Positions 8,939 to 17,839 of a stretch of DNA of 64,000 nt are shown piece after piece. Origin of the DNA: Nocardia pseudovaccinii NBRC 100343 (GTDB taxonomy: Bacteria > Actinomycetota > Actinomycetes > Mycobacteriales > Mycobacteriaceae); contig NZ_BDBY01000143.1 in assembly GCF_001613225.1 (NCBI RefSeq), positions 1 to 64,000 on the forward strand, in the 5' to 3' direction. Within the stretch, counting starts at the first letter, position 1. Every line of letters begins with the position of its first letter. The translations under genes and the position numbers were made by a program. Below the pieces are notes generated by a model. That model saw only the letters and a program-made list of their open reading frames with translations. It was not told the DNA's origin and made no database searches.

Positions 8939-9667
8939 ATGTTTCACGTGGAACGAGATCTCGGTGGCATCACCGCGTTGCCGAATGAGCTGGAGCCCCC
9001 GGCTGCGGCCGCGGTGGTTTTCGGAGACCGGCTGGATCTCGCGCGTCGGTACTGCGCCGCCCTCGCCGCTGCCGGTGTCGAGCGCGGACTGATTGGTCCC
9101 CGTGAGGTGCCGAGGCTATGGGATCGACACATTCTCAACTGCGCGGTGGTTGGTGAGTTGATGGCGGAGGGCACCACCGTGGTCGATATCGGCAGCGGCG
9201 CCGGACTACCCGGAATCCCATTGGCGATCGCGCGCCCGGATCTCCGCATCACCTTGGTCGAACCGCTGTTGCGTCGCACCATCTTTCTGAGCGAATTCAT
9301 CGAGGCGGCCGGACTCGATGTGACCGTGGTACGCGGTCGGGCCGAGCAGTCGGGCGTGATGAAGGAAGCGGGCGGTGCGGATGTGGTGACCTCTCGCGCG
9401 GTTGCCCCGCTGGCGAAGCTGGCGCAGTGGTCCCTGCCCCTGTTGCGTGATCACGGACGGATGCTCGCGCTGAAGGGAGTCAGCGCGGCCGAGGAACTCG
9501 AGCGCGACGGTGAGGCTTTAGCGAAGGCGGGCGCGGGAAATGCGACCGTTCTGGAATGCGGCGCTGGACTCGTCTCGACCCCCACTCTGGTGATCAGTGC
9601 CGAGCGGCTGCCGCGTGCCGAGCGGCCCTCGCGTCGGGCCGGAAGGTCGGCGCGGAAATCGAAGTAG
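8939..9667 (+). CDS. rsmG: 16S rRNA (guanine-N7) methyltransferase RsmG (GidB)
   Basis: RsmG uses S-adenosylmethionine to methylate G527 of 16S rRNA; loss gives low-level streptomycin resistance in many bacteria. The 242-residue product has the SAM-binding motif [16 protein letters not shown] near residue 80 and the conserved [12 protein letters not shown] motif near residue 152. The ATG at 8939 follows GGAAGG. The first codons (MFHVER) are written by a parS-like 16-mer, so coding start and partition site coincide. A 242-residue length is normal. It precedes parA-parB as in mycobacteria. The C-terminal tail is basic ([11 protein letters not shown]). Confidence 0.95.
   Translation: MFHVERDLGGITALPNELEPPAAAAVVFGDRLDLARRYCAALAAAGVERGLIGPREVPRLWDRHILNCAVVGELMAEGTTVVDIGSGAGLPGIPLAIARPDLRITLVEPLLRRTIFLSEFIEAAGLDVTVVRGRAEQSGVMKEAGGADVVTSRAVAPLAKLAQWSLPLLRDHGRMLALKGVSAAEELERDGEALAKAGAGNATVLECGAGLVSTPTLVISAERLPRAERPSRRAGRSARKSK
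8940..8955. other. parS-like site inside the rsmG start
   Basis: TGTTTCACGTGGAACG matches the parS consensus TGTTTCACGTGAAACA except at two positions. It overlaps the rsmG start codon and encodes FHVE. Confidence 0.6.
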
Positions 9668-9687
9668 CGGTTCTCGATTCGCGGCAA

Positions 9688-9703
9688 TGTTTCATGTGAA
9701 ACA
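9688..9703. other. parS site 1 of the parAB cluster
   Basis: TGTTTCATGTGAAACA. The centre reads ATGT rather than ACGT, so one central pair breaks the palindrome. Confidence 0.75.
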
Positions 9704-9867
9704 AGGCGTCTAGGCGTCCGCGGCGCAGCGGACTTCGACCCGAAACTTCACGTGACGTTTCGAATCCGGTGTCACCGGATGGGGAAATCGATGATCCCCA
9801 TTGCGCGAGGCTCATTGGACACGAGAGCGCCCGGCGTGAGATGCCCGCGGCGCGGAGGTGTATCCGA

Positions 9868-9883
9868 TGTTTCATGTGAAACG
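9868..9883. other. parS site 2 of the parAB cluster
   Basis: TGTTTCATGTGAAACG, identical to site 1 except for the last base. Confidence 0.75.
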
Positions 9884-9910
9884 GAACCTCGGTGTCGGTC
9901 CAGGAGTTCA

Positions 9911-9926
9911 TGTTTCATGTGAAACG
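9911..9926. other. parS site 3 of the parAB cluster
   Basis: TGTTTCATGTGAAACG, an exact copy of site 2, 43 bp from it (start to start). Confidence 0.75.
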
Positions 9927-10229
9927 GCGAATTGGATACGTCAATCTTGTTCGCGGCGATGTGATTCGGTGCAGATTCGCGTGTCCTTTGCGCGATGCCG
10001 CGATTCAGCTTTCTAATCGCGCTGAGTGCTGGCAAGCTAGTGAGCGTCGGGCGTGAGCGTTGGTGCCACGGAGGGATGTGGGTTTGTCGCAGCGGCGAGA
10101 GCTCCGCTCGTCGATCGGGCGCCGCGGTCCCGATTGAGCATCAAGTTCGATCCGACACAGCTAGTCATGACACGGCGCCGAATTCGGTCGGGTGCACGTG
10201 ATCTGAGGTTCTCGCGTTAGGAGCTGTCT

Positions 10230-11237
10230 ATGTCGAGCGGTCCGGCGAATGTTTCACGGGAAACAACGTCGCGCGTGCCGGGGATGCTGGACTCCAGCAC
10301 CTTGGATGCGGAGGCATTCGGAAGCACACCGTTCGGGCACATCTCCCCCAGTGAGACCCCGATAGCGGCCGAAGCCCAACGTGCAAGCCAGATATTGCAT
10401 CCAGGAAAGGTGACAGTGCCGAAACCGCACGAGCAACGGATCATCACCATCGCCAATCAGAAGGGGGGCGTCGGTAAGACGACAACCGCCGTGAATCTCG
10501 CGGCCGCCCTGGCGCATACCGGGATGACGGTTCTCGTGATCGACCTCGATCCCCAGGGCAATGCCAGCACCGCTCTGGGCATCGAACATCACTCGGGTGT
10601 TCCGTCGAGCTATGAACTCCTCATCGGCGAGGTGTCGGTGATGGATGCGATTCAGCAGAGCCCGCACAGTGAGCGTCTGCTGTGCATCCCGGCGACCATT
10701 GATCTGGCCGGCGCCGAGATCGAATTGGTTTCCATGGTGGCCAGGGAGGGGCGGCTCAAGGCCGCCATTCAGGAGGCCAATATCGCCGGGTACGACATCG
10801 ATTACGTCATGATCGACTGCCCGCCGTCGCTCGGTCTCCTCACCGTCAACGCAATGGTTGCTGCTAAGGAAGTGCTGATCCCGATCCAGTGCGAGTACTA
10901 CGCGCTGGAGGGTGTGGGTCAATTGCTCCGGAATATCGGTCTGGTGCAAGCGCACCTGAATCCTGAACTACACGTGTCGACGGTGCTTCTCACGATGTAC
11001 GACGGTCGGACCAAGCTGGCCGACCAGGTCGCCGAGGAGGTGCGCGGGCACTTCGGCGATGTGGTGCTGAAGTCGGTCATTCCCCGCAGTGTGAAGGTCT
11101 CCGAGGCGCCGGGCTACGGCATGACGGTGCTCGATTATGATCCAGGCTCCCGGGGTGCGATGAGTTATCTGGACGCCGGTCGCGAGATGGCCTCCCGGTC
11201 GGTGATCCGGCCGGGTGCCGCCGAGCGCGCGCAATGA
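10230..11237 (+). CDS. parA: Chromosome partitioning ATPase ParA (Soj)
   Basis: ParA binds DNA in its ATP state and, with ParB-parS, moves the newly copied origin and positions it in the cell. The 335-residue product has the deviant Walker A KGGVGKTT at residues 78-85 and Walker B DYVMIDCPP further on. The first 65 residues form a low-complexity extension typical of mycobacterial-type ParA and partly encoded by a parS-like site (NVSRETT). GGAG precedes the ATG at 10230. parB follows after 25 bp, so the two are an operon. Confidence 0.96.
   Translation: MSSGPANVSRETTSRVPGMLDSSTLDAEAFGSTPFGHISPSETPIAAEAQRASQILHPGKVTVPKPHEQRIITIANQKGGVGKTTTAVNLAAALAHTGMTVLVIDLDPQGNASTALGIEHHSGVPSSYELLIGEVSVMDAIQQSPHSERLLCIPATIDLAGAEIELVSMVAREGRLKAAIQEANIAGYDIDYVMIDCPPSLGLLTVNAMVAAKEVLIPIQCEYYALEGVGQLLRNIGLVQAHLNPELHVSTVLLTMYDGRTKLADQVAEEVRGHFGDVVLKSVIPRSVKVSEAPGYGMTVLDYDPGSRGAMSYLDAGREMASRSVIRPGAAERAQ
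10250..10265. other. parS-like site inside parA
   Basis: TGTTTCACGGGAAACA lies 20 bp into the parA coding sequence and encodes NVSRET. It differs from the parS consensus at one central base. Confidence 0.65.
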
Positions 11238-11262
11238 CGAACGAGGAAAGGGTCGGTAGCCG

Positions 11263-12291
11263 ATGACTCAGGCGAAAAAGGGCGGGCTAGGCCGCGGACT
11301 TGCCGCGTTGATTCCGACGGGCCCGGCGGCCACACCGGGACTCGGTGCCGCACCCGGACTCGGTAGCGCCGCAGCCAATGTCGTCATCGGCGTCGATCCG
11401 ATCGGACCGCAACCGGCTTCCGCCTTCCTGCACCGGGTCCCCGACCCCAGCGATGAGCAGTTGTCGGATGGCGGCGCGTCCTATCGCGAGATTCCGCCGG
11501 AGCAGATCGAACCGAATCCCAAGCAGCCGCGCCACGTCTTCGAGGAAGAGGCGCTCGCCGAGCTCGTGCACTCCATCAAGGAATTCGGCCTGATGCAGCC
11601 CATCGTGGTGCGTCGGCTGGAGCCCGGGGTCGACAAGTATCAGATCGTCATGGGTGAGCGTCGTTGGCGCGCTTGCCAAGAGGCTGGGCTCGCGGCGATT
11701 CCGGCCATTGTCCGCGAGACGGCGGACGATGCGATGCTGCGAGATGCTCTCTTGGAGAACATTCATCGGGTGCAGCTGAACCCGCTCGAAGAGGCAGCGG
11801 CCTATCAGCAGCTGCTCGAGGAATTCGATGTCACCCATGAGGAATTGGCGACCCGAATCGGTCGATCCCGACCGGTGGTGACGAATATGATTCGCCTGTT
11901 GAAACTGCCGATCCCGGTGCAGCGCCGGGTCGCGGCCGGCGTACTGTCCGCCGGACACGCCCGGGCGCTGCTCGGTCTCGAGGCAGGCGCCGACGCTCAA
12001 GAGGTACTCGCCGCCCGCATCGTTGCCGAGGGATTGTCGGTCCGGGCCACCGAGGAAGCCGTCACCCTGGCGAACCGGGATCCGGATACGGCCGCTCCCC
12101 CTGCCTCCCGGCGCAAGCCGATTCATATGCCGGGTCTGCAGGATGTGGCCGAGCGGCTGTCGGAATCCTTCGACACTCGCGTCACCGTGAGCCTCGGCAA
12201 GCGGAAGGGCAAGATCGTTGTCGAATTCGGTTCGGTCGAAGACCTCGAACGCATCGTAGGCATGATGGAGCAGCAGCAGCTCGGCAAGTGA
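11263..12291 (+). CDS. parB: Chromosome partitioning protein ParB
   Basis: ParB is the CTP-dependent clamp that loads at parS and spreads along DNA to form the partition complex. The 342-residue product starts [18 protein letters not shown], the ParA-stimulating N-terminal motif. The CTP-binding ParB/Srx domain spans about residues 72-165, with [13 protein letters not shown] near 128. A helix-turn-helix follows (about 165-240, [21 protein letters not shown]). The C-terminal dimerisation segment is at about 290-342. It lies 25 bp after parA. Confidence 0.96.
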   Translation: MTQAKKGGLGRGLAALIPTGPAATPGLGAAPGLGSAAANVVIGVDPIGPQPASAFLHRVPDPSDEQLSDGGASYREIPPEQIEPNPKQPRHVFEEEALAELVHSIKEFGLMQPIVVRRLEPGVDKYQIVMGERRWRACQEAGLAAIPAIVRETADDAMLRDALLENIHRVQLNPLEEAAAYQQLLEEFDVTHEELATRIGRSRPVVTNMIRLLKLPIPVQRRVAAGVLSAGHARALLGLEAGADAQEVLAARIVAEGLSVRATEEAVTLANRDPDTAAPPASRRKPIHMPGLQDVAERLSESFDTRVTVSLGKRKGKIVVEFGSVEDLERIVGMMEQQQLGK

Positions 12292-12506
12292 CAGAAGTGG
12301 CAAAAATAGCCGTGTGTTTCCGGTAGGCACGTGTTCGGCGTCGAAACGTCACTGTGACGGCGCAGAAAACCGGCCTACGGAGGGGCTCCTTACCAACAGC
12401 ACAGCGACGTGGAATGAGGCGGGTTCGCTTTGATCGCATATTCTTGCTGGCGAGTGAATGCAGCGTGAGTGTGGATGAATCGGATAGCTGGAGGCTGAGC
12501 AGAGCG

Positions 12507-13238
12507 GTGTCGACCAGCGTCACAGCACTAACCTTGGGTGGACTCGACAGGCTACCCGCCCATGCGCGGCGTTGCGTGTTCTGGGAGATCGATCCGGCCG
12601 TGGCCGCGACCTCCCGCGAGTTCAGCGATCCGGTCTTCGAGAAGGAGGCCTGGCTGTCCACGGTCATGCTGGAGTGGGGTTCGTGCGGTCAGGTCGCGAA
12701 CGTCGACGGCAACACAGCGGGGTGTGCGCTGTACTCGCCGCCGAGCGCCGTACCACGTGCCGGACTGTTCCCCACATCGCCGGTCAGCCCGGATGCGGTC
12801 CTGCTGACCACGCTGCGGGCCGAATTCCCGTATCAGGATGCCGACATAGCCCACCGCCTCATGACGGCCGTGGTGGCCGATCTGGTGCGTCGTGGCGTAC
12901 GTGCATTGGAGGCCTTCGGCATTCGCACCGATCCTCCGGCGACCGCGATGTCGGATCGTTCGCTCGGCTCGATGCGGTTGATGGAGCGGATCGGTTCACC
13001 GGTCCGGGATGCGGCCTCGGCCGGTAAGGCGACCGGATGTTCGCCGGAGACCTGCATGATCGAGGCGGACTTCCTGGAGGACGTCGGTTTCGAAGTGGTC
13101 GCGCCGCACTACCGCTTTCCCCGGCTGCGCTTGGAACTCGACTCCGATCACGGCTGGAAGGAAGATGTGGAGCGCGCGCTCGATCAGCTGCTCGCCGCCG
13201 CCTCCCTGACAGTCCCCTTCCGCGTCGGAGCACCCTGA
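12507..13238 (+). CDS. Acetyltransferase-like protein conserved next to parB
   Basis: This is the counterpart of the conserved gene following parB in mycobacteria (Rv3916c position), usually annotated as GNAT-like. The product begins MSTSVTALTLGGLDRLPAH. The region VLLTTLRAEFPYQDADIAHRLM and the cysteine-rich RRCVFWE and SPETCMIEADFLEDVGFEVVAPH are conserved landmarks. The start is uncertain. GTG 12507 has GGAGG 12 bases upstream, and GTG at 12465 or 12471 are in-frame alternatives. With 12507 the product has 243 residues. No catalytic role is established from the sequence. It converges on cwlM across a shared terminator. Confidence 0.75.
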   Translation: MSTSVTALTLGGLDRLPAHARRCVFWEIDPAVAATSREFSDPVFEKEAWLSTVMLEWGSCGQVANVDGNTAGCALYSPPSAVPRAGLFPTSPVSPDAVLLTTLRAEFPYQDADIAHRLMTAVVADLVRRGVRALEAFGIRTDPPATAMSDRSLGSMRLMERIGSPVRDAASAGKATGCSPETCMIEADFLEDVGFEVVAPHYRFPRLRLELDSDHGWKEDVERALDQLLAAASLTVPFRVGAP

Positions 13239-13258
13239 GATTACGCATACAACAACAG

Positions 13259-13289
13259 TGCGCCCCTGCCGACGGTCGGCAGGGGCGCA
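13259..13289. terminator. Bidirectional terminator between convergent genes
   Basis: A long perfect inverted repeat, TGCGCCCCTGCCGAC (13259-13273) against GTCGGCAGGGGCGCA (13275-13289), lies between the acetyltransferase-like gene and cwlM. It can stop transcription from both sides. Confidence 0.85.
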
Positions 13290-13342
13290 CTCGTATGGGA
13301 AGTATTTGTCTTTCGTAATCTAGTGAGCCAGAAGGTAATTCA

Positions 13343-14539
13343 CTACATCCGGTCGGCTGCGGCCAATTCCTCTGCCAGCAATTCGGCGAAAGTGTATGTG
13401 CCCGTCGGCTGATCGTCCTGACCGAGCAGATACAGCCGCTTCACCGAGATGAGGATGGCCTCGGCGATCACATCGCGCATCCGCGGGTTGGTGAGTACCG
13501 ACGCATCGTATTCGTTTGTGAGATAACCGATATCGACCTGCACCGTCGGCATCTTGGTGAGCCGCAATAGATCCCAGGTGCGCGCGTGAGTTCGGCAGTC
13601 CTGCAACGAGGTTCGCGCTACCACTTCACGCTGGATGAAGCCCGCGAGCACCTGGCCGATCATCGATACCGAACCGTGCGAATTTCCGAAGTGGAAGCCT
13701 GCGACACCGTTGGCGGACGGGCTCGGATTGGTCGCACAGCGCAGCGAGATCATCAGATCGGCATCGAAGGCATTGGAGGTGTCCGCGCGCTCGGCGTCGG
13801 TCGGATTGGCGCCCCACGGCCGCGACAGGAAGGTTTCCATGCCGGTGGCGGCCATTCGACCCTCCAGCCTGCTGGCCAGATCCCAGAGGATCTCCGACTC
13901 GTAGACGTCGCCGTATTCGGTCGGCACCGCGAAGCCCTTGTCCGGGCCGCCGAGACCCGGATCGATGACGATCCGCTTCCCGGTCAATTGCGGTCCGGCC
14001 CGGTGCACCACCTCTTCCTCGGCGATCCGATGCGGATTGCCGCCGGTGACACGCGCGCCGAGCAGCTCCAGCGAGCGCAGCGTATCCGGACCGCAGATGC
14101 CGTCCGCCGCCAAGCCGATTTCCCGCTGGAATGCGGTGAGCGCCTCATGCGTGTGCGGGCCGAAGTAGCCGTCGACGCGGTGCACGTAGAAACCGAGATC
14201 CTGTAGTCGGCGCTGCAGAGTTGCCACATCGTCGCCGTAGAGCGGCGCCGAGAGCTGGTAGATCAATGTGCGGGCACCGAGGCGATAGGAGGCTTCCTTG
14301 AGCGCGCGGTAGGTAGCCGGTCCGACGACCCCGTCGACCAGCAGTCCGCGGTGCTGTTGGAAGGCGCGAACCGCCGAGTCGAGCTGGCGATCGAAGGAAG
14401 CGTCGGTGTCCATCCAGTACTCTCGCGCATCAGCGTGATCTGTTGCGGCGGAGTGCGTATGCAGAAACCCGAGACTTGCCAGGGTGCTCCGAACCTCGGC
14501 GACGGCTGGACCGGTATCGCCGTGACGAAGTCGGTGCAT
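13343..14539 (-). CDS. cwlM: CwlM, amidase-fold regulator of peptidoglycan synthesis
   Basis: In mycobacteria CwlM is a cytoplasmic protein that, when phosphorylated by PknB, activates MurA; it also interacts with FhaA and MurJ. The 398-residue product (ATG 14539, AAGGAAAGG upstream) has two peptidoglycan-binding-1 repeats (about 1-85 and 95-160) and an Amidase_3 fold (about 190-375). Three active-site positions are changed. IDPGLGG has Leu for the zinc-binding His, SLRCAT has Arg for the second His, and VQVDIGYLTN has Asp for the catalytic Glu. There is no signal peptide. The tail PTGTYTFAELL matches the region that carries phosphothreonines in mycobacterial CwlM. Catalysis is therefore unlikely. 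Confidence 0.93.
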   Translation of the reverse strand: MHRLRHGDTGPAVAEVRSTLASLGFLHTHSAATDHADAREYWMDTDASFDRQLDSAVRAFQQHRGLLVDGVVGPATYRALKEASYRLGARTLIYQLSAPLYGDDVATLQRRLQDLGFYVHRVDGYFGPHTHEALTAFQREIGLAADGICGPDTLRSLELLGARVTGGNPHRIAEEEVVHRAGPQLTGKRIVIDPGLGGPDKGFAVPTEYGDVYESEILWDLASRLEGRMAATGMETFLSRPWGANPTDAERADTSNAFDADLMISLRCATNPSPSANGVAGFHFGNSHGSVSMIGQVLAGFIQREVVARTSLQDCRTHARTWDLLRLTKMPTVQVDIGYLTNEYDASVLTNPRMRDVIAEAILISVKRLYLLGQDDQPTGTYTFAELLAEELAAADRM

Positions 14540-14712
14540 GCGTGAGAGCCCTTTCCTTCCGTCAACCCGGGTACCCACTCATGCGATGGCTCACACCCTC
14601 GCACGACCGGAGGTCGGTCGATTGTCTCAGACCCGGACCGGAATACGACAATTCCCGGCGTCCAGGCATCCTACGGCGCGTCGTCGATTGACGGCGTTCT
14701 TTGACGAATACG

Positions 14713-15039
14713 TCAGATGATGCCGTCGAGTTCACGCAGCAGGGCGGCTTTGCCCTTCGCTCCGACGATCTGCTTGACCGGCTTGCCACCGGAGAACAGC
14801 ATCATAGTTGGCAGCGAGAGGATCTGATAATCGCGGGCGACGCCCGGATTGGCATCCACATCCACCTTGGCCACGGTCAGCTTATCCGCGTGTGTGCCCG
14901 CGATCTCCTCCAACACCGGGGCGACCATCTTGCACGGGCCGCACCAGTCGGCCCAGAAGTCGACGAGTACCGGCTTCTCACTGAGCAGCACATCGTCGGC
15001 GAAGGACGCGTCGGTCACGGTGACCGTGTTTTCGGACAT
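14713..15039 (-). CDS. trxA: Thioredoxin
   Basis: This small disulfide reductase keeps cytoplasmic proteins reduced and feeds ribonucleotide reductase and peroxiredoxins. The 108-residue product has the active site WCGPC at residues 32-36 and the conserved cis-proline in SLPTMMLF. Its length is that of a single thioredoxin domain. The gene lies 33 bp downstream of trxB and is probably cotranscribed with it. The cwlM start lies about 170 bp beyond. Confidence 0.97.
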   Translation of the reverse strand: MSENTVTVTDASFADDVLLSEKPVLVDFWADWCGPCKMVAPVLEEIAGTHADKLTVAKVDVDANPGVARDYQILSLPTMMLFSGGKPVKQIVGAKGKAALLRELDGII

Positions 15040-15072
15040 GGGGTATCTCCTTGTAGTGCAAAAGTGATGAGA

Positions 15073-16092
15073 TCAGTTGGCGGGCACGGCAACTGAGTTG
15101 CCGGCGTGGTCCAGGGTGTTCGAGGTGATGTCACCCTGTTCGGCCAGCCAGCGCTCGGCGTCGATCGCGGCGCGGCAGCCAGTGCCCGCGGCCGTAATGG
15201 CCTGGCGGTAGGTGTGGTCGACCAGATCGCCCGCGGCGAAGACGCCGGGCACCTTGGTAGCGGTCGACGGATGCAGCACCTGCACGTAACCCTCGTCGTC
15301 CAGCTCCACCTGATCCTTGACCAGCTCGCTGCGCGGATCGTGTCCGATCGCCACGAACAGGCCGGTCGCGGCCAGTTCGGAGGTCTCGCCGGTGCGGGTA
15401 TCGCGTAGTGTCAGGCTGGTCACGCTGGTATCGCCGTTGACCGCGGCGACCTCGGCGTTGAGCACGAACTTGATCTTCTCGTTGGCCTTGGCGCGCTCCA
15501 GCATGATGCGCGAGGCCCGGAACTCCTCGCGGCGGTGCACGATGGTCACGGTGCTGGCGAACTTGGTGAGGAAGGTCGCCTCCTCCATCGCGGAGTCGCC
15601 ACCGCCGACCACGACGATGTCCTGGCCCTTGAAGAAGAAGCCGTCGCAGGTGGCGCAGGCGCTGACACCGCGGCCGAGCAGCTTCTGCTCACCAGGGACG
15701 TTCAGATAGCGCGCGGCCGAGCCCATGGCGAGGATTACGGCGTAGGCCTGGTAGGTCTCATCACCGACGGTGACCGTCTTGATCGGGCCGCTGTGCTTAC
15801 CCACCCCGCCGGCTGCCATCCCCGTGAGATCAATGGCGTCCACATCCTCGGTCCGGATATCGGCGCCGAACCGCTTGGCCTGTTCGCGCATCTCCTCCAT
15901 CAGATCCGGGCCCATGATGCCAGCGCGGAAACCGGGGAAGTTTTCGACCTCGGTGGTGGTCATCAGTGCGCCGCCGAACTGAGTGCCCTCGAACAGCAGG
16001 GGCTGGAGTTCGGCGCGGGCTGCGTAGACGGCGGCGGTATAGCCAGCGGGGCCGGAGCCGACGATGATCAAGTCGCGAACTGCGTTGCTCAT
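15073..16092 (-). CDS. trxB: Thioredoxin-disulfide reductase
   Basis: This FAD enzyme passes electrons from NADPH to thioredoxin. The 339-residue product has the FAD-binding motif [16 protein letters not shown] at residues 12-27 and the redox-active CATC at residues 146-149. An NADPH-binding [12 protein letters not shown] and the second FAD motif [11 protein letters not shown] follow. This is the low-molecular-weight bacterial type. It precedes trxA on the same strand. In M. tuberculosis this pair belongs to the SigM neighbourhood too. Confidence 0.97.
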   Translation of the reverse strand: MSNAVRDLIIVGSGPAGYTAAVYAARAELQPLLFEGTQFGGALMTTTEVENFPGFRAGIMGPDLMEEMREQAKRFGADIRTEDVDAIDLTGMAAGGVGKHSGPIKTVTVGDETYQAYAVILAMGSAARYLNVPGEQKLLGRGVSACATCDGFFFKGQDIVVVGGGDSAMEEATFLTKFASTVTIVHRREEFRASRIMLERAKANEKIKFVLNAEVAAVNGDTSVTSLTLRDTRTGETSELAATGLFVAIGHDPRSELVKDQVELDDEGYVQVLHPSTATKVPGVFAAGDLVDHTYRQAITAAGTGCRAAIDAERWLAEQGDITSNTLDHAGNSVAVPAN

Positions 16093-16149
16093 GCCTCCGC
16101 CTCGCTGGCGCTCGGCTCCACCATGACCAACAAGTTGGCTGTGTTGATT

Positions 16150-16173
16150 GTTCGCTCGCTGCGCTCGCTCACG
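16150..16173. repeat. GCTCGCTGCGCTCGC palindromic repeat
   Basis: GTTCGCTCGCTGCGCTCGCTCACG in the trxB-rsmA spacer is an inverted repeat of the GAGCGAGC type. A diverged copy lies at 40-64. Sequences of this kind are scattered between genes in many actinobacteria. Function unknown. Confidence 0.55.
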
Positions 16174-16282
16174 GGTGACCCTTCCGAGGGAGATTCGTTA
16201 GACGTGTCGGTCAACAACAGGGTAAACGGTGTTGTTCCCGACGTGATGTGGGACAACCGCACGACGTGACGTCGCCCACTCG

Positions 16283-17101
16283 TCAACCGATGTCGGTGAG
16301 TGCCAACTGTTGCGGATCGTCGGCGCCGCAACCGATTCCGACGACGAGCGCGGTGATCTTGTGCAGACGCGGGCCGGTGAGCAGGATCAGCACGGCGTCC
16401 CTGCCCTGGAAGGTGGTGTCGGTCGAACCGAGGACGGTGCGGTCCAGGCCGTTGGCGTGGACGCAGCGGTTCAGGGCCGCCGGGGTGCCCAGTGCGCCCG
16501 TGACGTCATTGCGACCGAGGGCGCTCAATGCGACGGTGGCATCGAGTTCGTCACCGAGTTGGACATTGCTGCTGGTGGTCGGTTGGGCGCTCGGGGCCAC
16601 CTCGTGCCCACGCAGTGCGTCCACCGCGACCGCAACGCAGGCCACGACCGCGATCACGGCGGCCGCGGCCGCGGCCCAGCGGAGTCTGCGTGTACCGCGT
16701 CGCGCCAGCGGGATGGCAGCCTCGTGCCCGGAATGCTTTGCGTCATCCGCGGATTCGGGCCACTCGGCAACCGCCGATTCCGGCCGTGTGGTGGCCGTGG
16801 GCAGCCGATGAACGGTTGCGACCTGCTCGGTGGGCTCGTGCGCCTCATCGAGGCCCTCGACGAACTCCTCCAGCCGGGCCGCTATATCGGCGGGCATGGC
16901 GTGGATGATGTGCTCGTCCCGGCCGAGTGCGCGCAATTCGGCGCTGACATCGTCGAGCGAGTCGAGGAACCGCAGGGCGTCCGGATCCTTGCGAACCATC
17001 GGCCACAGCTGCTCGCTCAGCTCCGGCGCCACATTGTCGGCATGTAGATCGGCGAGCAGTTCGAGTGAGAACGGAGGCTGCGGATCGGATCGGGTCGCCA
17101 T
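16283..17101 (-). CDS. rsmA: Anti-sigma-M factor
   Basis: This protein should hold SigM inactive at the membrane until an envelope signal is received. The 272-residue product has a cytoplasmic N-terminal part whose first 60 residues (ELLADLHADNVAPELS and onward) fit the region that binds sigma factors. One membrane segment lies near residues 138-162 (WAAAAAAVIAVVACVAVAV). The extracytoplasmic C-terminal domain is about 100 residues long with two cysteines. It follows sigM by 99 bp on the same strand, as Rv3912 follows Rv3911 in M. tuberculosis. The function is assigned mainly from this context and layout. Confidence 0.85.
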   Translation of the reverse strand: MATRSDPQPPFSLELLADLHADNVAPELSEQLWPMVRKDPDALRFLDSLDDVSAELRALGRDEHIIHAMPADIAARLEEFVEGLDEAHEPTEQVATVHRLPTATTRPESAVAEWPESADDAKHSGHEAAIPLARRGTRRLRWAAAAAAVIAVVACVAVAVDALRGHEVAPSAQPTTSSNVQLGDELDATVALSALGRNDVTGALGTPAALNRCVHANGLDRTVLGSTDTTFQGRDAVLILLTGPRLHKITALVVGIGCGADDPQQLALTDIG

Positions 17102-17129
17102 CGCACCTCCGGATTCTCGAGTAGATACC

Positions 17130-17148
17130 CGCCCGCACGTCGCGGGCG
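17130..17148 (-). other. Hairpin between sigM and rsmA
   Basis: CGCCCGC (17130-17136) can pair with GCGGGCG (17142-17148) around a 5-base loop. There is no T tract. It could pause transcription or protect the transcript, but this is speculative. Confidence 0.35.
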
Positions 17149-17200
17149 GCGCTGCCAGTACATCGTCTGGTTGTCCGTCACTATTAATGACGCATCTCGA

Positions 17201-17839
17201 CTACTTCCGGTTCCCCGGATCACGCAGAAATTCCAAACGTTCTTGGAGCCGCTGTCGGCCGCGCGCGCATCGGCTCTTGATGGTGCCCTCCGGCACGCCG
17301 AGCAGCGCCGCTGTTTCCGCGACACTACGCCCTTCCAATTCCACCGCGACAAGCGCCGCCCGCTGCTCCTCCGGCAGCGTGAACAGCGCGCGGTCGATCA
17401 CGAGTGACATTTCCAGTTCGGCGATATCGTCGCGGGCGCCCTTGGGTTCCGGCATGGCCTCCGGCGCCAGCGGCACCGCGCGACGGGTCTTATTGCGCCG
17501 GATCCGGTCCAGGCAGGCGTTCACCACGATGGCGTGCAGCCAGCTGCGCACCTCGGCCTCGGCACGGAAGGTGGCGGCGGTGCGGTGGGCCGAGAGCAGA
17601 GCGTCCTGCAACGAATCCGCCGCGTCCTCGCGGGTATAGGAGGTGCGCACGGCCGTCTGCCAGAGGTGGTCGTTATGGCGGCGCAGCAGCTCGGCGAAGG
17701 CATGCCGCTGACCGCGCACATGGGCTTGCAGCAGTTCGACGTCGGTGAGCTCGTCGGGGACGAACGAATGCTCGCGGAACGCAACAGGCCGCGACTTCCC
17801 CTCGTGGAAATCCTCGTTCAGTTCGGACGGCAAAACCAA
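17201..17839 (-). CDS. sigM: ECF RNA polymerase sigma factor SigM
   Basis: SigM directs RNA polymerase to a small envelope and virulence-related regulon in mycobacteria. The 212-residue product has sigma region 2 (about residues 35-105, DAADSLQDALLSAHRTAATF and VVNACLDRIRR). Region 4 is at about 145-200, with the helix-turn-helix LGVPEGTIKSRCARGRQRL. No extra C-terminal domain is present, so control should rest on the anti-sigma factor encoded next. The start at 17839 is taken as the first codon of the open frame; shorter starts are possible because the first 25 residues are not conserved. A 99-bp spacer leads to rsmA. Confidence 0.92.
   Translation of the reverse strand: MVLPSELNEDFHEGKSRPVAFREHSFVPDELTDVELLQAHVRGQRHAFAELLRRHNDHLWQTAVRTSYTREDAADSLQDALLSAHRTAATFRAEAEVRSWLHAIVVNACLDRIRRNKTRRAVPLAPEAMPEPKGARDDIAELEMSLVIDRALFTLPEEQRAALVAVELEGRSVAETAALLGVPEGTIKSRCARGRQRLQERLEFLRDPGNRK

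Larger units (their letters stand above)
9668..10229. other. rsmG-parA intergenic region carrying parS sites
   Basis: This 562-bp gene-free stretch holds three near-identical parS-like sites (9688, 9868, 9911) and a related TCACGTGA at about 9750. The distal 300 bp before parA should contain its promoter, but I cannot single one out. GGAG sits just before the parA ATG. Confidence 0.7.

Noticed and set aside
12347..12359. Palindrome CGTCACTGTGACG after parB as terminator
   Set aside because: The stem is only 6 bp with a 1-base centre and no T tract. It may be a protein site but is not a convincing terminator.
16089..16331. 80-codon frame upstream of trxB
   Set aside because: Composition follows the GCTCGC repeat; no conserved motif or ribosome site.
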